A stretch of 5,900 nucleotides of DNA. It comes from DASYSL01 sp036003365. GTDB lineage: Bacteria; Eisenbacteria; RBG-16-71-46; DASYSL01. The notes beneath the pieces were generated by a model that did no database searches, was not told the origin of the DNA, and saw only the letters and a list, made by a program, of their open reading frames with translations. Positions 1-5,900 of this stretch are shown in pieces; within the stretch, counting starts at the first letter, position 1, and every line of letters begins with the position of its first letter. The DNA is taken from assembly GCA_036003365.1 (NCBI GenBank), contig DASYSL010000068.1, forward strand, positions 1-5,900. The letters run 5' to 3'. The translations under genes were made by a program, and so were the position numbers.

Positions 1-799
1 CCGTCAGCTCGAAGGGCAGGTTCTTGGCGAAGGCGCGGGCGCGAGTCGATGTCGTGGCCGTGATGAAGCCCGAGGCCTGCGTCTCGCGTCTGGCGCGACG
101 AAGCGCGAGGAGAGCTTGAACCAGAAACAGCTCTTCGTACGCCAGACGACGTCGTGCGCGATCGAGCGCCGGGTCGTCGGGCGGAAAATGAATGTCGTGC
201 AGTGCCTGATTGATGGACTCCAGGTCGCGCTCGGAGCGCAGCTCGCCAGGGAGAGGATCCTCCATCAGGTCGCCGGCTTGCTCGAGGGCGGTGTGCACGA
301 GCCCGCGCATCACCTTGGCCGAGATGCCGGCGGTCAACGGATGCACGGGGATGATGCGACCGGCGTGCAGCAGCTCGCGCTCTTCCGAGCCGAGCGTCTC
401 CCACGTCGGATTGGCGAAGGAGCGGATGCCGGAGAACTCCGGGATGCCCGAGAGCGCGATCTCATCGCCTGGGGAGATCGCTCGGGATAGGAAGCCCTGG
501 CCGAACCAGGTCACGTTCACCGCGCCCGAGGCGTCCTCGACGCGGGCCAGGAAATCGCTGCGGCCGGGACGTCGGCGCTCGCGGGCCGAGGTCACCTTGC
601 CGATGACCGTGGCCAGCTGGCCGGGCTTGAGATCGCGGATTTGCACGATGTTGCGCGCGTCCAGATAATCGCGCGGGACGTGCCTGAGGAGATCTTCGAC
701 GCGGCCGATGCCGAGCTTGGACAGGCGCTCGGCGCGCTTGGGGCCTACGCCCGGCAGGTACTGGATGGGCGTGTCCGGGGCGACGCGGCGCTCGGTCAC
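1..799 (-). CDS. recG: ATP-dependent DNA helicase RecG, N-terminal part (gene runs off the left edge)
   Basis: RecG is a superfamily 2 helicase that remodels stalled replication forks and branch-migrates Holliday junctions. I read 266 codons, covering the N-terminal wedge region. The start of the protein has the RecG helix-hairpin-helix-like motif PIQYLPGVGPKRAERLSKLG (residues 11-30). An OB-fold stretch follows (about 60-140, with VTSARERRRPGRSDFLARVE and VNVTWFGQGF). Next come the family motif IIPVHPLTAGIS (about 150-161) and the helix DIHFPPDD...RRRLAYEELFLVQ just ahead of the helicase core. The reading ends at LPFELT, where the Q motif and motif I would begin, so the ATPase domains lie outside the window. 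The start is GTG at 799-797, eight to ten residues before the first conserved motif, with a G-rich stretch upstream. The frame stays open further upstream, but no better start or conserved sequence is seen there. It diverges from rpmB. Identification is secure; the exact start is less so. Confidence 0.95.
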   Translation of the reverse strand, partial: MTERRVAPDTPIQYLPGVGPKRAERLSKLGIGRVEDLLRHVPRDYLDARNIVQIRDLKPGQLATVIGKVTSARERRRPGRSDFLARVEDASGAVNVTWFGQGFLSRAISPGDEIALSGIPEFSGIRSFANPTWETLGSEERELLHAGRIIPVHPLTAGISAKVMRGLVHTALEQAGDLMEDPLPGELRSERDLESINQALHDIHFPPDDPALDRARRRLAYEELFLVQALLALRRARRETQASGFITATTSTRARAFAKNLPFELT

Positions 800-809
800 C
801 GCCCCCGCC

Positions 810-837
810 TTGATGGGGGTAAGGCCTGCGTGATACC
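810..837 (+). promoter_or_regulatory. Weak candidate rpmB promoter in the recG/rpmB divergent region
   Basis: The 105-nt gap 800-904 must hold the 5' signals of both divergent genes. On the plus strand, TTGATG (810-815) and GATACC (832-837), 16 nt apart, resemble a sigma70-type -35/-10 pair, but only 4/6 and 3/6 positions match. On the minus strand TATCAC (835-830) overlaps the same bases and could serve recG. The overlap raises the possibility of one shared bidirectional element. This rests on eye-matched hexamers in GC-rich DNA and is tentative. Confidence 0.2.
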
Positions 838-852
838 TTGCTCGGGTTCCGT

Positions 853-879
853 CGGGGCCTGCGGGCCCCGGTTCCTTTT
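853..879 (+). terminator. Terminator-like hairpin in the rpmB leader (possible attenuator)
   Basis: CGGGGCC (853-859) and GGCCCCG (864-870) form a perfect seven-pair all-GC stem. The loop is TGCG closed by a C-G pair, so the RNA loop is C(UGCG)G, a member of the very stable UNCG tetraloop family. It is followed by TTCCTTTT (872-879), a T-rich run of the kind found after intrinsic terminators, though interrupted by CC. The element lies about 14 nt before the rpmB ribosome binding site and antisense to nothing coding. The structure is read directly from the sequence. Its role as attenuator or translational operator is inference. Confidence 0.4.
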
Positions 880-893
880 GCAGGCGTTTTCTT

Positions 894-900
894 GGAGGAG
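894..900 (+). promoter_or_regulatory. Ribosome binding site of rpmB
   Basis: GGAGGAG lies just upstream of the GTG at 905, with 6 nt between GGAGG and the start codon. It decides the start: the reading frame is open much further upstream (to 641), but the L28 family N-terminus begins exactly at this GTG. Confidence 0.85.
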
Positions 901-904
901 CATC

Positions 905-1138
905 GTGGCGTTTGCGTGTGCCATTTGTAAGAAGGGCATCGGTCGCGGGAACAAGATCAGCCATGCCCACAACGTCTCCCGCCGGACCTGGAAGCCGAAC
1001 CTGCAGCGCGTCCGGGCCGTGGTCGATGGTCGGACGAAGCATCTCAGAGTCTGCACCCGCTGCCTGCGGTCGAACTTCGTGCAGAAGGCGCCCGCCGTGC
1101 GTCACGGCCGCCCCGCCCAGACCAAAGCTTCCGCCTAG
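905..1138 (+). CDS. rpmB: 50S ribosomal protein L28 (zinc-ribbon form)
   Basis: This is a small structural protein of the large ribosomal subunit. It encodes 77 residues and starts with GTG behind a strong GGAGGAG site. The N-terminus MAFACAICKKG and the motif ISHAHNVSRRTWKPNLQ (about 18-34) are typical of L28, as is the C-terminal block with LRVCTRCLRS. Four cysteines in two CxxC pairs (C5/C8 and C50/C53) indicate the zinc-binding (C+) version rather than the zinc-independent paralogue that is induced under zinc starvation. The last 14 residues are basic and low in complexity. The gene stands alone on the plus strand. It diverges from recG and converges on the TPR gene, whose stop codon lies only 9 nt beyond its own. 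A leader hairpin at 853-870 may influence its expression. Confidence 0.96.
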   Translation: MAFACAICKKGIGRGNKISHAHNVSRRTWKPNLQRVRAVVDGRTKHLRVCTRCLRSNFVQKAPAVRHGRPAQTKASA

Positions 1139-1147
1139 CCCAGCCTC

Positions 1148-2797
1148 TCACCCGGCGTACCCCTCCTCCATCGCTTCCTCTCCCAGGCCGCCCGCGTGCG
1201 CGCGGGCCAGGGGGTGGAGCGGATCGAGACGGAGGACGGCTTTCCACTCCCGCTTGGCTTCGGCTTCGCGCCCGCTCGCAGCAAGGAGCGAGGCGCGCTC
1301 GGCGCGCGCCTCGGCGAAGCCGGGATTGATGTCGAGCGCCTTCTCACAAGCCGCCTGAGCGCCGGGCTCGTCGCCCGTGGCGCGACGCGAGCGCGCCAGC
1401 GCGAGCCAGGCATCCGCGTATTCCGGCACGCCGCGCACCGCCTGCTCGAGCTGCTCGCGGGCTTCGTTGACCGCGTCGCGATTCAACAAGGCTTGCCCCA
1501 GCCGGTAGCGCGCGAGCGCGTAGTCGGGCGCGATCTCCAAGGCGCGCGTGAGCGCGGCTTCGGCTTCGCGCGCGCGCCCGCAGGCCAGCTGCGCGATGCC
1601 CAGTCCATAGTGCACGTCCGGATACTCCGGCAGGCGCACGCTCGCGCGCTCCAGATCCTTGACGGCGCGTTCGGCGTCGCCCATGCGCAGAGCGAGCCAC
1701 GCCATGTCCATCCAGGCGCGCGGCGCTTCGCGACTCTCGCCCAGGCTCTTACGGAACTGCTCGAGCGCTTCAACGTCGCGGTCGAGGGCGACGAGACACA
1801 GAGACAGAAGTCGGCGCGCGCGGGCGAAGCGCGGATTTTTGGCGAGCGCGTGATCGAGTGTCATGGCCGCGGCCTGCGGATCGCCGGCCTGGAATTGCGC
1901 GGCCGCTCTGAAATAGAGCAAGTCCGGGTAGTCGGCTCGTAGCGAGAGCGCCTCTTCGAAGTCCAAGAGGGCGTCGGAGGCGCGGCCCATGGCCAGGTAC
2001 GAGATGCCGCGCCGCACGCGCGCTTCGAGATAGCGCGGATTGATCTCCAGGGCGCGGGACAGCTCGTCGGCGGCCTCGTCGTGGCGGCCGGCCTCGGCGA
2101 GCAAACCGGCGAGCCGCGCGCGCAGGTCGGGGAACTTCGGTTCGGCCTCGACGGCGCGCGACAGATCGGCGATGGCGCCCACACGGTCGCCTTGGGTGTA
2201 GCGCTCCAACGATTTCTCGAGCCACTGCTGGGCTTCCGAGCGCTTGTGCCCGGCGTGGCGCAGGCACTCGCGGGCATCGTTGGAGAGCCCCGTCCACGGG
2301 TCCATCTCCAGCTCATCGGGCAGCTCGAAGCCCTGGCTGCGCGCGCGCTCCAAGGATTGCTTGGCGGCATCGGACGTGCCGAGACGGTCGGCGCACACGG
2401 CGGCGAGTAGCCGCGCTTCCAAAAAGTCGGGGGACAGCTCGAGGGCGTGCTGGCACTCGGCCAGCGCCTCCTCGACGCGGCCGCTCCGCTCGAGCAAGGC
2501 CGCGAGGTGGTAACGCAAATCTGCGTAATCGGAATTGGAATCGAGAGCGCGGCGAAGCTCCTGCTCCGCCGCGCCCAGATCCCCGGCCCGCAAGTGCGCG
2601 AGCGCCAGATTGCCGCGCGCCTCGGCCGCGTAGAACACACCCAGGCTGTAGTCCGGGTCCTGCGTGTCGCCGATCGAGGCCAGAGCCTCCTCGAACGCGT
2701 GCACGGCCTCCGCGTACTCGCCCTTGTTGTAATGGACGATGCCGCGGTTGTAGTGGCGGTTGCGACCCAACCGCCTGAGACCCGACCAGAAGGCCAT
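1148..2797 (-). CDS. Large tetratricopeptide-repeat protein linked to ftsZ, function unknown
   Basis: A 549-residue protein built almost wholly of TPR helical hairpins, a fold that mediates protein-protein contacts; I see no enzymatic domain. I count about 14 repeats: four in the N-terminal part (about 13-155), then a degenerate stretch rich in charged residues and containing DPWTGLSND (about 156-197), then ten from about 198 to 528. From residue 223 the repeats keep an exact 34-residue phase, with starts at 223, 257, 291, 325, 359, 393, 427, 461 and 495. Typical consensus pieces are RALEINPRYLEAR and GRHDEAADELSRALEI. No signal peptide or clear membrane segment is present, so it is probably cytoplasmic; the N-terminus MAFWSGLRRLGR is short, basic and somewhat amphipathic. 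I chose the ATG at 2797, 11 nt after the ftsZ stop. A longer form from 2893 would overlap the ftsZ 3' end and adds only low-complexity residues. No strong Shine-Dalgarno site is seen, so translation may depend on coupling to ftsZ. A role in division is suggested only by position. Confidence 0.88.
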   Translation of the reverse strand: MAFWSGLRRLGRNRHYNRGIVHYNKGEYAEAVHAFEEALASIGDTQDPDYSLGVFYAAEARGNLALAHLRAGDLGAAEQELRRALDSNSDYADLRYHLAALLERSGRVEEALAECQHALELSPDFLEARLLAAVCADRLGTSDAAKQSLERARSQGFELPDELEMDPWTGLSNDARECLRHAGHKRSEAQQWLEKSLERYTQGDRVGAIADLSRAVEAEPKFPDLRARLAGLLAEAGRHDEAADELSRALEINPRYLEARVRRGISYLAMGRASDALLDFEEALSLRADYPDLLYFRAAAQFQAGDPQAAAMTLDHALAKNPRFARARRLLSLCLVALDRDVEALEQFRKSLGESREAPRAWMDMAWLALRMGDAERAVKDLERASVRLPEYPDVHYGLGIAQLACGRAREAEAALTRALEIAPDYALARYRLGQALLNRDAVNEAREQLEQAVRGVPEYADAWLALARSRRATGDEPGAQAACEKALDINPGFAEARAERASLLAASGREAEAKREWKAVLRLDPLHPLARAHAGGLGEEAMEEGYAG

Positions 2798-2808
2798 GGG
2801 TTTCTCGA

Positions 2809-3960
2809 CTACTCCGACTGCCGGCGCAGGAAGGCCGGCACGTCGAGATCGGCACCCGCCGGCACGCTCAAGCGACGCTGGCCGTGACGCCACAGCGCCG
2901 GACGCTTCAAGTCCGGCGACAGCGAGTAGTCCTCGGCCAAGTCGCCAATCTCGTTCGAGTGCTGCTTGGACGTCGCGGGACGCGCTTCCTTGGCCTTGGT
3001 CGAGCCGCCGAAGCCCGTGGCGATGACCGTGACCACCATCTCGCCGTCGAGCGTGGGATCGATCACCGCTCCGAAGATCACGTTGGCGTCCTGGCCCGAA
3101 GCCTCGAGCACCACCTGCGACGCCTCGTTCACCTCGTGCAGGCTCAGATCGCGCCCGCCCGTGATGTTGAGAAGAACGCCCGTGGCACCCGTGATGGCCA
3201 TGTCCTCGAGCAAGGGGCTCGCGATCGCCTGGCGTGCCGCTGCCGTGGCGCGATCGGCGCCCGAGGCGCGGCCCGTGCCCATGAGCGCATTTCCCTGCCC
3301 GTGCATGATGCTGCGCACGTCGGCGAAGTCGAGGTTCACGAGACCCGGCACGGTGACGAGATCCGAGATGCCCTTGGTGGCCTTGAGGAGGACCTCATCG
3401 GCCACCGCGAAGGCCTCGGTCAACGGCATGTCGCGCGCCACGACCGAGAGCAGGCGCTCGTTGGGGATGACGATCAGCGTGTCGACCTCGGCACGCAATT
3501 CGTCCATGCCCTCCTCGGCCTGGCGCTGACGGCGGCGGCCTTCGAAGCCGAACGGCTTGGACACCACGGCCACGGTCAAAGCACCCGTCTGCCGCGCCAG
3601 GCGCGCCACGACCGGAGCCGCACCCGTGCCCGTGCCGCCGCCCATGCCGGCGGTGATGAACACCATGTCGGCGTGCTCCATCGCCTCGGAGATCAGCGAT
3701 TCGTCCTCCTCGGCCGCGGCCCGACCGACGGACGGATCGCCGCCCGAGCCCAGGCCGCGCGTGCGGTCGGGGCCGAGCTGCAGCTTGAGCGGCGCGCGCG
3801 ACGTCTCGAGCGCCTGCATGTCCGTGTTCGCGGTCATGAACTCCACGCCCGAGAGGTCGGCGGCGATCATGCGATTCACCGCGTTCCCCCCGGCGCCGCC
3901 CACGCCGATGACCTTGATGGACGCCGAGCGCTTCCTCGGCTGAGCTTCGATCTCGAACAT
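2809..3960 (-). CDS. ftsZ: Cell division protein FtsZ
   Basis: FtsZ is the tubulin-like GTPase that polymerises at midcell into the Z ring. The product is 383 residues, a normal length. The N-terminal nucleotide-binding domain has IKVIGVGGAGGNAVNRM (15-31), NTD (45-47), the tubulin signature GGGTGTG (107-113), PFGFEGRRR (136-144) and IPNERLL (165-171). The T7 synergy loop NLDFAD (209-214) carries both catalytic aspartates. A variable linker (about 318-368) leads to the conserved C-terminal peptide LDVPAFLRRQ (372-381), which binds FtsA and other partners. The start is the ATG at 3960, behind GGGAGG at 9 nt spacing. An upstream in-frame ATG directly after the ftsA stop would add 32 Arg-rich residues not expected in the family. 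It follows ftsA and precedes the TPR gene in the same orientation, consistent with a dcw operon. Confidence 0.98.
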   Translation of the reverse strand: MFEIEAQPRKRSASIKVIGVGGAGGNAVNRMIAADLSGVEFMTANTDMQALETSRAPLKLQLGPDRTRGLGSGGDPSVGRAAAEEDESLISEAMEHADMVFITAGMGGGTGTGAAPVVARLARQTGALTVAVVSKPFGFEGRRRQRQAEEGMDELRAEVDTLIVIPNERLLSVVARDMPLTEAFAVADEVLLKATKGISDLVTVPGLVNLDFADVRSIMHGQGNALMGTGRASGADRATAAARQAIASPLLEDMAITGATGVLLNITGGRDLSLHEVNEASQVVLEASGQDANVIFGAVIDPTLDGEMVVTVIATGFGGSTKAKEARPATSKQHSNEIGDLAEDYSLSPDLKRPALWRHGQRRLSVPAGADLDVPAFLRRQSE

Positions 3961-4056
3961 GGTCTCGTTCCTCCCTGAAGAGATACTTGGCTTGCGGGCC
4001 TGGCGACCTCTCGCCCGGTGCCCACGGATCGGATCCAAATCGCGGTTCGTCGGCAT
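3961..4056 (-). other. ftsA-ftsZ intergenic stretch with open frame into ftsZ
   Basis: A 96-nt spacer, the longest gap in the probable ftsQ-ftsA-ftsZ-TPR operon. It begins, reading the minus strand, with ATG immediately after the ftsA TAG, and stays open in the ftsZ frame for 32 codons. It ends with the GGGAGG ribosome binding site of ftsZ (3975-3970). I see no convincing promoter, hairpin or terminator in it. Confidence 0.6.
3970..3975 (-). promoter_or_regulatory. Ribosome binding site of ftsZ
   Basis: On the minus strand GGGAGG (followed by A) lies 9 nt before the ATG at 3960. It supports that start over the in-frame ATG at 4056, which follows the ftsA stop with no such site at good spacing. 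Confidence 0.85.
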
Positions 4057-5292
4057 CTAGAAGATCCCCCGGAACCACTCGAACAGCCGGTCCAGAGGCT
4101 CCCGCGATTCGCCGCCGACCAGGACCGGCTCTCCACCTTCGGAGGCCTCCCCGTCGAGCGCGTGCAGAATGAGCCCCACGCCGGTGGAGTAGCGCGGATC
4201 GCGGACGTTCTCCGCCAGGCCCGTGAGCCCGGAGGGCACGCCGCACCGCGCCGGCATCTGGAACACCTGACTGGCCAGCTCCACGATGCCAGGCATCAGG
4301 GAGCACCCTCCGGTCAGCACCACGCCGGCTCCGAGCAAGTCGGCGAAGTGGTGCTTCTTGATCTCCCGGTTGGCGAGCTGCAGCACTTCTTCCATCCGGG
4401 GCTCGATGATCGAAGCCAGGAGCTGGCGCGAGATCTTCTTGTCCGGCCTCCCGCCGACGCCGGGCACGACCACTTCCTCTCCGGCCATCACGCCACTGAC
4501 GATGGCGCAGCCGTGATTGATCTTGATGTCCTCGGCGCGGTCGATGGGCACGCGCAAGCCGATGGCGATGTCGCTGGTCACATTGGCTCCGCCCAGGGGC
4601 ACGATCGAGGTGTGGCGGATCGAGCCCTCGAAGAAGAGTGCGACGTCGGTGGTGCCGCCGCCGATGTCGAGCAGGACGACACCCATCTCGCGCTCGTCTT
4701 GCGCCAGCACGGCGTGCGCCGAGGCGAGGGGCTCGAGCACCAGGTCCTGCACCTTGAGCCCGCAGCGCTGGATCGACTTGCACATGTTGCGCGCGCTGGT
4801 GACGGCACCGGTGATGATGTGCACCTCGGCCTCGAGGCGCACGCCCGACATGCCAACCGGATCCTTGACGCCGTCCTGGTCGTCGACGATGAAGCCCTGC
4901 GGGATGACGTGGATGATCTCGCGATCCATCGGGATGGCCACCGCCTTGGCCGCCTCGATGACGCGCTCCACGTCGGTGGGCGTGATCTCGTTGTCGCGGC
5001 GCGACACGGCGATCACGCCGCGCGAGTTGATCGAGCGGATGTGGTCGCCGGCGATGCCCGCGTAGACGCTCTTCACCGGCACGCCCGCCATGCGCTCGGC
5101 TTCTTCCACCGCGCGCGTGAGCGAGGCCACGGTCTTCTCGAGATTGACCACGACGCCGCGGCGCAAGCCTTCCGAGGGAGCGACCCCCACTCCCACGATC
5201 TTCACGCCGCCTTCCTTCTCGATCTCGGCGATGATGCAGCTGATTTTCGTGGTCCCGATGTCGAGACCGACGTACGTCCGTGTCTGGGCCAT
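4057..5292 (-). CDS. ftsA: Cell division protein FtsA, membrane anchor of the Z ring
   Basis: FtsA is an actin-fold ATPase that ties FtsZ filaments to the cytoplasmic membrane and recruits later divisome proteins. The product is 411 residues, normal for the family. The actin-fold phosphate-1 loop is YVGLDIGTTKISCIIAE (7-23), phosphate-2 is VVLLDIGGGTTDVALF (205-220) and the adenosine motif is GVVLTGGCSLMPGI (323-336). The FtsA-specific 1C subdomain, with VYAGIAGDHIRSINSRGVI (76-94), replaces actin subdomain 1B. The C-terminus LDRLFEWFRGIF (400-411) is the amphipathic membrane-targeting helix, preceded by a short acidic, glycine-rich linker. The start is the ATG at 5292, just before MAQTRTYVGLDIG. 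It lies 5 nt after the ftsQ stop, with AGGAGG inside the ftsQ 3' end, so the two are probably translationally coupled. ftsZ follows after 96 nt. Confidence 0.98.
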   Translation of the reverse strand: MAQTRTYVGLDIGTTKISCIIAEIEKEGGVKIVGVGVAPSEGLRRGVVVNLEKTVASLTRAVEEAERMAGVPVKSVYAGIAGDHIRSINSRGVIAVSRRDNEITPTDVERVIEAAKAVAIPMDREIIHVIPQGFIVDDQDGVKDPVGMSGVRLEAEVHIITGAVTSARNMCKSIQRCGLKVQDLVLEPLASAHAVLAQDEREMGVVLLDIGGGTTDVALFFEGSIRHTSIVPLGGANVTSDIAIGLRVPIDRAEDIKINHGCAIVSGVMAGEEVVVPGVGGRPDKKISRQLLASIIEPRMEEVLQLANREIKKHHFADLLGAGVVLTGGCSLMPGIVELASQVFQMPARCGVPSGLTGLAENVRDPRYSTGVGLILHALDGEASEGGEPVLVGGESREPLDRLFEWFRGIF

Positions 5293-5297
5293 CTCCC

Positions 5298-5900
5298 TCA
5301 ACCCCTCCTTCGCTCGGTCCCGGGGGGAGCCGAGTTCTCTGGAACCGTTTGCGTCGCGTGCGGGAGCGCCGCGGTGACGCTCGCTCCCGGCTTTTGATTC
5401 TTGCCGTCCGTGGCGCTGCTTCCCGGCACCGGCTCGACGACCACGAGGCCGCGAGCTCGGCAATCGATCGTGGCGGCTTCCACACCGCGCGCTTGCAAGT
5501 CGGCGAGCACGACGCGCACGCCGCCCAGTCCATCGGCTTCCCGCGCCTCGGCGGGCAGGAGAAGGCGCGCGCCATGGGGCGCGAGCACGACCGTGGTGAG
5601 CGTGGCGTCACTGACATCGATCTCGGACACGCGCCCGGCGAGGGCGAGCGCGGGATCGTCGAGGCGGTGCAGCCAGCGCACGGCGCGCGGCCAGTCGGCG
5701 TCGGCGATCCTGTTCTTCTGCGGCGCCGCAAGGCCGGTGACCACCGGCAAGTCAGGCGTCACGCCGCTCACCAGCGCCGGCAGCACGGTGCCGTCGGCCG
5801 CCACCTCGACCGGCTTGCCGTAGAGGGCGAGCGCCGTCGGCACGCGCTCGTCGATGTCCAGGCGCACCTCGCCGTTGAGCCGGCGCGAGAGCCGCGCCTC
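5298..5900 (-). CDS. ftsQ: Cell division protein FtsQ/DivIB, C-terminal part (start lies beyond the right edge)
   Basis: FtsQ is a bitopic membrane protein whose periplasmic POTRA and beta domains connect FtsA/FtsZ on the inside with FtsB/FtsL and the septal synthases outside. Two hundred codons are visible; the cytoplasmic tail, membrane segment and start of the POTRA domain are missing. The frame is open to the edge, so a GTG at 5867 is an internal Val and not the start. Family features are VRLDIDERVPTALA (12-25), the AADGTVLP turn (34-41), LPVVTGL (51-57), and the beta-domain strand TIDCRARGLVVVEP (144-157), which matches the usual IDLR-x-x-VVV pattern with Cys in place of Leu. After that comes a low-complexity tail of about 43 residues rich in Ser, Thr, Pro and Ala, ending in RRRG. 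Its position directly before ftsA supports the call. Sequence similarity alone is modest, as is usual for FtsQ. Confidence 0.88.
   Translation of the reverse strand, partial: EARLSRRLNGEVRLDIDERVPTALALYGKPVEVAADGTVLPALVSGVTPDLPVVTGLAAPQKNRIADADWPRAVRWLHRLDDPALALAGRVSEIDVSDATLTTVVLAPHGARLLLPAEAREADGLGGVRVVLADLQARGVEAATIDCRARGLVVVEPVPGSSATDGKNQKPGASVTAALPHATQTVPENSAPPGTERRRG
5304..5309 (-). promoter_or_regulatory. Ribosome binding site of ftsA inside the ftsQ 3' end
   Basis: AGGAGG on the minus strand encodes part of the last Arg codons of FtsQ and lies 11 nt before the ftsA ATG. That is slightly long, but a second purine-rich run, GAGGGAG (5299-5293), sits right at the start codon. The arrangement across the ftsQ TGA suggests coupled translation. 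Confidence 0.6.

Noticed and set aside
116..668. Two overlapping plus-strand open frames opposite recG
   Set aside because: The minus strand here encodes clear RecG motifs. The plus-strand translations resemble no family.
641..904. Upstream extension of the rpmB frame to an ATG at 641
   Set aside because: L28 proteins begin at the MAFACAICKKG position, and a strong ribosome binding site lies directly before the GTG at 905. The extension runs antisense through recG.
796..1056. An 86-codon minus-strand open frame ending in a GTGA overlap with the recG start
   Set aside because: The four-base overlap looks like an operon junction, but the frame is antisense to rpmB and its translation has no family features.
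1190..1207. Hairpin with a seven-pair GC stem and TGCG loop about 50 nt after rpmB
   Set aside because: It has no T-rich tract after it, lies in the coding sequence of the TPR gene, and its loop is closed by G-C rather than C-G. It is not supportable as a terminator.
2884..3978. A 364-codon plus-strand open frame opposite ftsZ
   Set aside because: Antisense shadow of ftsZ with Arg/His-rich low-complexity translation and no recognisable motif.
4018..5397. A 459-codon plus-strand open frame opposite ftsA
   Set aside because: It mirrors ftsA codon structure, has a His/Asp/Arg-rich composition and shows no recognisable motif. It is an antisense shadow.
3395..5731. A 778-codon minus-strand open frame spanning ftsZ, ftsA and ftsQ
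   Set aside because: It is out of frame with three secure genes and its translation is dominated by Arg, Gly, His and Ala without any domain. Long shadow frames are expected at this GC content.
1..5900. Search for a novel mobile, defence or biosynthetic system
   Set aside because: Every long stretch is accounted for by core genes (recG, rpmB, ftsZ, ftsA, ftsQ) and one TPR gene. There are no repeats of array type, no transposase or integrase, and no base composition shift.

Overview
The window is a high-GC (roughly two-thirds G+C), gene-dense bacterial chromosome segment. It holds core housekeeping genes: the 5' part of recG (minus), rpmB (plus), a gene for a large tetratricopeptide-repeat (TPR) protein (minus), ftsZ (minus), ftsA (minus) and the 3' part of ftsQ (minus). 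I see no mobile element, tRNA, rRNA, CRISPR array or defence module.

Organism: a free-standing FtsQ with a periplasmic-type domain, FtsA with a membrane-targeting helix and FtsZ with a classical C-terminal peptide indicate a bacterium with a standard divisome. Shine-Dalgarno sequences are strong (GGAGG type) and two genes use GTG starts. L28 is the zinc-ribbon (four-Cys) form. The overall style fits a high-GC diderm lineage of the Gemmatimonadota, Eisenbacteria or deltaproteobacterial kind, but the sequence alone does not settle the phylum.

Layout: from right to left, reading the minus strand, ftsQ (enters from beyond base 5900), ftsA, ftsZ and the TPR gene form one probable operon. ftsQ and ftsA are 5 nt apart, ftsA and ftsZ 96 nt apart, and ftsZ and the TPR gene 11 nt apart. 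This is the distal end of a division/cell-wall (dcw) cluster. FtsQ is the periplasmic linker of the divisome, FtsA anchors FtsZ to the membrane, and FtsZ forms the constricting ring. The TPR protein has no assigned role but is placed to be co-expressed with them. The operon converges on rpmB (9 nt between the stop codons). rpmB diverges from recG across a 105-nt intergenic region, which contains a stable C(UGCG)G tetraloop hairpin followed by a T-rich tract in the rpmB leader.

The window is mostly ordinary core genome. The points worth a second look are the dcw-linked TPR protein and its pairwise repeat pattern, the terminator-like hairpin ahead of rpmB, the in-frame open stretch joining the ftsA stop to ftsZ, and the low-complexity C-terminal tail of FtsQ.
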